From Clostridia bacterium (GTDB taxonomy: Bacteria; Bacillota; Clostridia; Oscillospirales; Acutalibacteraceae): DNA of 8,130 nt. Of the stretch, positions 1 to 6,200 are shown piece after piece. Every line of letters begins with the position of its first letter. The first letter of the stretch is position 1. The position numbers and the translations under genes were made by a program. The stretch spans positions 1-8,130 of the forward strand of contig CAAGRQ010000228.1 in assembly GCA_900772705.1 (NCBI GenBank), written 5' to 3'. The notes under the pieces are model-generated. The model was not told where the DNA came from, did not search any database, and was given only the letters and a program-made list of their open reading frames with translations.

Positions 1-30
1 AAAAAATCATTTGATTTTTTGGAAAGAGGA

Positions 31-86
31 AAAACATATGCAATATAGTTACAAAACTTTGTTTTGTTCTATATGAAATATGTTTT
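31..86. repeat. 56-base imperfect palindrome in the downstream spacer
   Basis: Three nested perfect arms pair in register: AAAACATAT with ATATGTTTT (31-39/78-86), ATATAG with CTATAT (43-48/69-74), and CAAAAC with GTTTTG (52-57/61-66). They are separated by small internal loops (3x3 and 3x2) and capped by a TTT loop, giving 21 base pairs in 56 bases. It could be an intergenic palindromic element, a second terminator (the minus strand continues GTTTTTCC) or a transcript-end structure. No copy elsewhere in the window was noticed. Confidence 0.6.
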
Positions 87-181
87 GACGAGGTACATCT
101 TCCTTCGCAAGAAAACGAAATTCAGAACCTTTCTCAACAATCTGTTTTTTATTATAAAATATATGCTCTTTTGGGCATAAG
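87..181. other. AT-rich spacer with no gene seen
   Basis: Between the palindrome and the terminator I see no reading frame longer than about ten codons with a ribosome binding site, no RNA gene and no convincing promoter on either strand. Confidence 0.6.
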
Positions 182-215
182 AAAAATCCTGCCAAATGAA
201 AATTTGGCAGGATTT
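182..215 (-). terminator. Rho-independent terminator of the giant gene
   Basis: A perfect 14-bp stem (184-197 paired with 202-215, core ATCCTGCCAAAT) encloses a 4-base loop. It begins about 32 bases after the stop codon and is followed on the minus strand by a T-run (TTTTTCTT). The opposite strand has CGTTTTAG after the stem, so weaker termination from the other direction is possible. The site closes the transcription unit directly after this gene. Confidence 0.92.
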
Positions 216-247
216 CGTTTTAGTTATTCGGCTTTGTTGATTAAATC

Positions 248-3200
248 TTAGCCTGCGAGTTGCTGAAGAAGTTCAACAAGGCTTTCGATAACGCTGTCTG
301 CGTCGCCCTGAAGCATTCCGAGAACCTGACCAACAACGCCCGAGATGGAGTCGCTTGCTCCGCCGAGGAGTCCGCCTACGAGAGATACGATTGAATCGTA
401 GTTGCCCTTGTAGTTGATTGTGTTGATGAGGAATCTGAGAACTGCGATTAATGTTTCATCCTGGTCAGCCTTAACAACGATTCTCTCGCCGAAGGTTGCT
501 GCCTGTGACGGAATCTTTTCAATTTCGCCGTGGCTTGCAAGTTGGAGCCAGTCAATGTTCGGAAGTTCGATTCCGAGTGACTTGCCGCTGATCTTAACAG
601 TACCGAGTATACCGTTGAGAAGCGATACAACGTTGTCTGCACCGATGAGCGGAAGAAGTGTTGCTTTAAGGTCGTAAACATTAACGGTTACATTGGTCTT
701 AATGCCAATCTTTGAAAGGAGAGAGTTGATGTTTACGCCGAGAACCTTGAGAAGTGAGTTTACATTAATGATAGGCTTAACTGCATCAAGGATTGCGGAT
801 ACAGGAGTGAGGAGATTATCGAGAATCTGGAGCAAACCGTCATTTGCAAAGAACAATGAGAGGTTCGGAAGGATGTCTGCGAGCATCTCAACAGGAGCAT
901 TGAGCAGGTCTTCTACCTTATCCAAAATAGGATTGAGGATGTCAAGAAGAAGTGCGTCATAGTTCTTGGAAATATCCATTCTGTAATCGTACTGTGTCTT
1001 GATGTTGTAGCAACCGAATGCTTCAAGCAGAGGAACGATGAATGAAGTGTATCCGTCAGAGCCCTGAACGCTGACTACATTAAAGAGGTTAAGTCTTGAG
1101 TTATTAAGGATTACATCAAGTACGCCGTAGAGAGGACGAAGTACAGCGGCGAGAGCATTGAGGAATGACTCTCTGTCTGTTACGCCCCAGCTGAGGCTTG
1201 ACTTGTTTACGCTCTTCCAGCTGCCTGCGCTCTTGATTGTTCTTGCGGCTGCCTCAAAGGTCTTGCCGTAAGTCTTATCTGTAAGAAGTGCTGCAACATT
1301 CTTTGTAGAAAAGTCAATGCCTGTTTTTTCGAGAAGGCTTGTAAGTGAGCCGATTTTACCGACCTTTACGCCCTCAACCGCACCGTAGAGACCGGTTGCG
1401 ATAGAAGAAATGATGTCGTCCTTGTAGATTGCGCCGCTTACCAAACCGCCGAGACCGTCAGGAAGCAAGCCGCCGATAAGACCGTCAAGCATAGGAGCGA
1501 GTTTTCTGCAGAAATCCTCATCCATATTACCAAAGGTAAATGTGCTTGCTATAGTCTTGAAGTTGCTGTAATCGAAGAATGAGTCCTCGGGAACTCCGAG
1601 TGTACCGGTCTGAGCAAGGAAGTAGAACAATGCTCTTACGATGTCGTCCGGAGTAGCAGCCTTGATTGAGTTAAATACGCAAGCAAGAATGTCCTTGAGT
1701 GTCTTGTTCTTCTTAATAGCGTCGATGTTACCGAGAAGGTTATTGATTGCGGTAGCGTTCTTGATGAGAACATCTGCCACATATCTGAGAACAGATACAA
1801 GTACCTTGCCTTGGTCGGCAACTACTCTTCTTGTTTCATATCTGCCGTCTGCGTTCTTAGCGGCACTCTTTACAGTAGTGATTGTGCCGAGAGAAGCAAG
1901 AGAAGCGAATGAAATATCAGGAATCTTGAGGTTGAGACCGTTGTCTGCAAGAAGTTTTCTTACGAGCGGTACAACGATGTCTTGAATGTTGCAGGAGTTG
2001 AGGTCTGCAATGTTCATTGTGAGATTAACATTGATTCCGAGTGCGTCGGTGATTACTCTGCCGAGCGGCTTACCTACGATGGAGGTAACGATGTCGTCAA
2101 TGTCATAGCCTGACTTGCTGAGTGCGCCTACGAGACCGTCCTGAGAGGTGATAGGAGCGAGGAGGTTGTTAACAACCTGAGCAAGTCCGTTGCTGTCGAT
2201 GAAGTAAGCAACATTCGGAAGAACTGCTGTGAGTGTATCCGCAGGAGTTGCAACCACTTCGTCAACAAATCCGAACAGAGGAGTAAGAATGTCGATAAGG
2301 AGATTGTCCTTAGCTTTCTTATAGTCTGCGATGTACTGTGAATAGGTCTTAACGCCCTTGCACATAAATGCCTCAAGAAGAGGAACGATTGCACTCTCGT
2401 AACCGTTTGTGCCGAATGCGCCGAGTTTCCAGTTGTTGATGATTGCGTTGAGGTCAACTGTGAGAGTTGAGTCATCGTTGCTCATCTTGCTGTCGATTGT
2501 TGCTGTGAGAACGCCGTTTGCTATCTTGAGATATACGGTGCAACCTGCGTTTGAATCGCCGGCAATATCGAATGAGGTGTTTATATTGAGTTCCTTAATG
2601 ATTGCATCAAGGTCAATGCTGTCACCGAGTGCCTTGCCGTCTGCAAGGAATACTGTGAGAATGTCATTGAGCGGACGAAGTGCAGCTGCTAATCCATAGG
2701 TGAATCCCTTGCTGCCTGTGCCGTTTTTGAAGCCCCAGTTTACATTCTTAACATTTTTCCAGCTGCCTGCTTTCTTGATTGTGCTTGCCGCCGAGGAGAA
2801 TGTAGTACCGTAGGATTCATCTGTAAGAAGTTTTGCAACAGCCTCAGTACCTACTATGTCGTTGAGTACGCTGCCTACAGTCTCGTTATTCTTGCCGAGG
2901 TCTTCTAATGCACCATAAAGAGCAGTTGCTATTTTGGTAATGATTTCGTTTGTGTAAAGGTTGTCGTTTACAAGAGCACCAAGCGACTGGATGTTTGTAA
3001 CACCGAGTGAGTTAAGAAGCGGGAAGACGTTCTTTACGATTTCGTCCAAACTCTTAACAGCCTGCTGAGCCTCGGAAGAGGTGATGTTCTTAGGATAAAC
3101 GAATGTGTTTGTAATCTTACCTGCGTACTGCTTGAATGTCCAGTAAACTTCGGTAGGACTTGAAATGCTGAGTACATTTTTAAGTACCGTGAAGAGTTGG

Positions 3201-6200
3201 TCGGCATCAAGTTTTGAAAGGATTGCGCCGATTTCCGGAGCAAGACCGTTTACTGCGCCCATTACTGTCTTGGACTGAAGAACCGTCTTTGCAAGGTAGT
3301 TATAAACAAGTACGAGTACCTCGCCTGCCGACTTGGCATTTGAAAGAGCCGTCCAGTCGATTGACTTAAGGTTGAGCATTGCGCCGAGTGTGTTGTTGCC
3401 AACTTTGATTGAACCGATGAGGTTGATGAATATATCCTTTTCAGGCATATCAACCTTAACGGGATAGAATGTAATCTTGCTCTTGAGATACTTTGCAAGT
3501 GACGGAGCACCGAGAGTATCGGAGATTACTGTGAACAAACCGTTGAAGAGGTTGTTTACCGGATTGATAGCACCGTCGACGATGTTCTTAATTTCGTTGT
3601 CGTTAAGAAGGTCGCTGAGTGAAGCAACTACATTAAGCAGGAATGTTGCCGGAGCGTCATAGAACTGCTCGAAAATGTTTGCAAGCGGAGCACCGATGCC
3701 CTTGATGAGCTGCTCGGCAGGAGTCATATCAGCAAACTGTGCCGGAGTTAAAACTCCCGATGCGCCTGTCTTGTCGGCGATTGTCGAAAGTACAGGGTAG
3801 AAGAGTTCCGAGTAGTAGTTACCGCTCTTGTTTGAATCTGCGTATGAATAAGTAAGTACGGCAGAAAGGATTGCGGCGATACCGCTCATTGACTGACCGA
3901 GTGCCGAATAGAACTGGTCTTTGTTGCCTGTGCTTACGCCGAAGTTTACATTGCCTACTTCTGACCAGGATTTCTTACCCTTGAGGTCGTTTGCAGCCTT
4001 TTTGTAGCCGCTGTCCATACGAAGCGCTACGGAATCGGGTGAGATAATACCTGTGATTGCACCTGCGATTACTCTGTTTTCGTCCTTGTTAGCCAAAGGA
4101 GCTTTGTCCATATCGTAGAATACATAGTCAACGATATTTTCAAGAAGCATATATGTCTCTTTAACGATGTTATTGAGATTGCTGTTTGAGTAAACCTCTT
4201 TGCTTACCTTGCCGCTCTGCGGTTCGGTTTCGTATATCTTGAGGTATTCGTCAAGTAAACTGATAAGTTTGTTAGCGTTATCCTTGCCAATGTATCTTGA
4301 TACTGCCGAAAGAGCACCTGCAAGAACACCGCTGTTAGAATCAATAGTGAATCCGTTGAGTTTAGTATTTGCAAGGAGAGAATTAAGAACTTCGTCAAGC
4401 TTTTCTACGAGTTCATCGGCTGCTTTAACTGTCTGGCTTGATGCCTTAGCGGCTCTTGACGAAGCCACTGCGGACTGAAGCGAGATTGAGTTGTCTGCTG
4501 CCGAAGCACTCTGATTTGAAGTTGTGCTTGCGTTGTTTCCGCCTACGATTAATCCTTGGATAAGAGGAACGAGTCCCTTGTATGTGTCGCCGTCCTTATA
4601 GCTGATGTTGGAAATAAGGAACAATGCGCTGTTTGTTGTTAATCCGACAAAGCCGGTCTTTGTATTCTCTTTGAGTGTGAACGAAGCGTCATCTTCTCTT
4701 GTTAAATCGAAGAAGCCGTTGAGCACATCGGTAAGAATACTCTTTTCATCGAAACCGCCGAGTGCGTTGAGCAATCCGGTTACGAGTGAAAGGTTGTTTG
4801 TAATATCATTATCTGTTGTGAGAAGGTCGTTTACAAGGTCGAGCGCACCGTTGAGCCAGTTGCCGATTACTGCGTCGATAAGCGAAGTAAGAACGCCTGC
4901 CGGATCCTTGTTTACGGCATAACTCTTGAGTGTCTGAACACCGTTGTTAACTACCTGTGTTACCTTGCCGTCTTTGAAGTTTTTCTCTACGTCGGTATAG
5001 TTGAGCTTGCCGTCATAAAGAGCGGTCCAGTCGGAGGAAGCGTTAGCCTTAGCCAAAATCTTCTTGCCGAGTGAATCGAATAGGTAAGGAAGTGAAACGC
5101 TGATGTTGTTAAGACCTCTTTGAATTATTGCACTGTCTGCATCTACATTATCGCCGGGCTTAGAATACTTGTAAATATCCTTTGTCTTTTCGATGGTTTC
5201 GTTAGTTGCGTCGAGAGCAAGAGGAATAATGCTGAAGATTAATTCCTTGATACCTGCTTTGAGGTTAGGATCAAGTTTCTTGTCAGCGGCAGAATCTTTG
5301 TCGATGTTGTCGAGTACTTCTGAAAGATTAAGCTCGGTGAGCCACTTATCCGCTGCATAAACTCCTGTTACCATAAGAACAGATGAATTGAATTCCGAAG
5401 CAACAGGTTTTTGAGTTTCCTCATCTGTTTTGAGTTTGATATTGTTGTCACTTGCCCATTCGCCGTATGTAGGAACAATCTTGTGAGCTTCGTCGTATCC
5501 GCCGTTTTCATCAAGCAATGTCAAAACAGCAGGAAGAATTGTGTTAAGGTCGAAACTGAACGTTGTCATACCGATCTTAAGATTATCGTTGCTGTTGATA
5601 GTCTTATCGTTGTCATAGAGGAACCAGCCGAGGTTCTTTGGCAGGAAGTCGAATGCACCGTATTTTGCATCCTCTTTGCCGGAAAGAAGAATCGGGAGTG
5701 CAACCTCGTCAAGAACAACCGTAAGAACGGGAATGAGATTGAAGATTGTCTCAACCGGAGCGTCATAAAGCTGGAGCCAAAGGTCGTTGAGAACGCCCTT
5801 GCCGTCTTCGGTATAAAGTTTAACGCCTTCGGTTTCAAGAAGTTCGTCGACAATCTTGGATACCATGTTTCCTATAGCCTCCGGCTTATCTGGGTTCGGC
5901 ATCAAGAAGGTTTCAAGTTTGTCATTAATCTTTGTATTTACTGCATTAATGGTATATTTCTCCGGAATCGGATACTTTGAATAATCGTAAGTTACCTGTG
6001 AAACTGCCGGTTTGATGGCTGTTTCGTACTTGATTACTTCGTTGTAGTCAAAGATAGGTCTTGATGCATAGTTTGCACTGAGGATTGCGTTACCGGAATT
6101 GATAAACTTTGAGGTAAGTAAACCTGAGCAGGTCTCGTTGTATGTTTTGAGGAGACTGCCCGGTGTGCCGCCGTTTCTTGCGGCTGTCTGAGCCTGAATG

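Noticed and set aside
1..20. Inverted repeat AAAAAATCA-TT-TGATTTTTT at the left edge
   Set aside because: It is all A/T apart from one C and one G, has only a 2-base loop, and is cut by the window edge. It could be part of a terminator from the left, but cannot be supported here.
38..76. A 12-codon plus-strand frame starting with ATG after a GGAAAGAGG-like sequence
   Set aside because: It is very short and lies within the imperfect palindrome, whose pairing explains the sequence better. No promoter was seen and no adjacent gene is visible for a leader peptide to control.
5411..5980. A 189-codon open frame on the plus strand
   Set aside because: It is entirely antisense to the giant gene, rich in Cys with an atypical composition, has no convincing ribosome binding site or domain, and is explained by reverse-frame openness of the coding strand. 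Other antisense and out-of-frame openings inside 248-7795 were rejected for the same reason.
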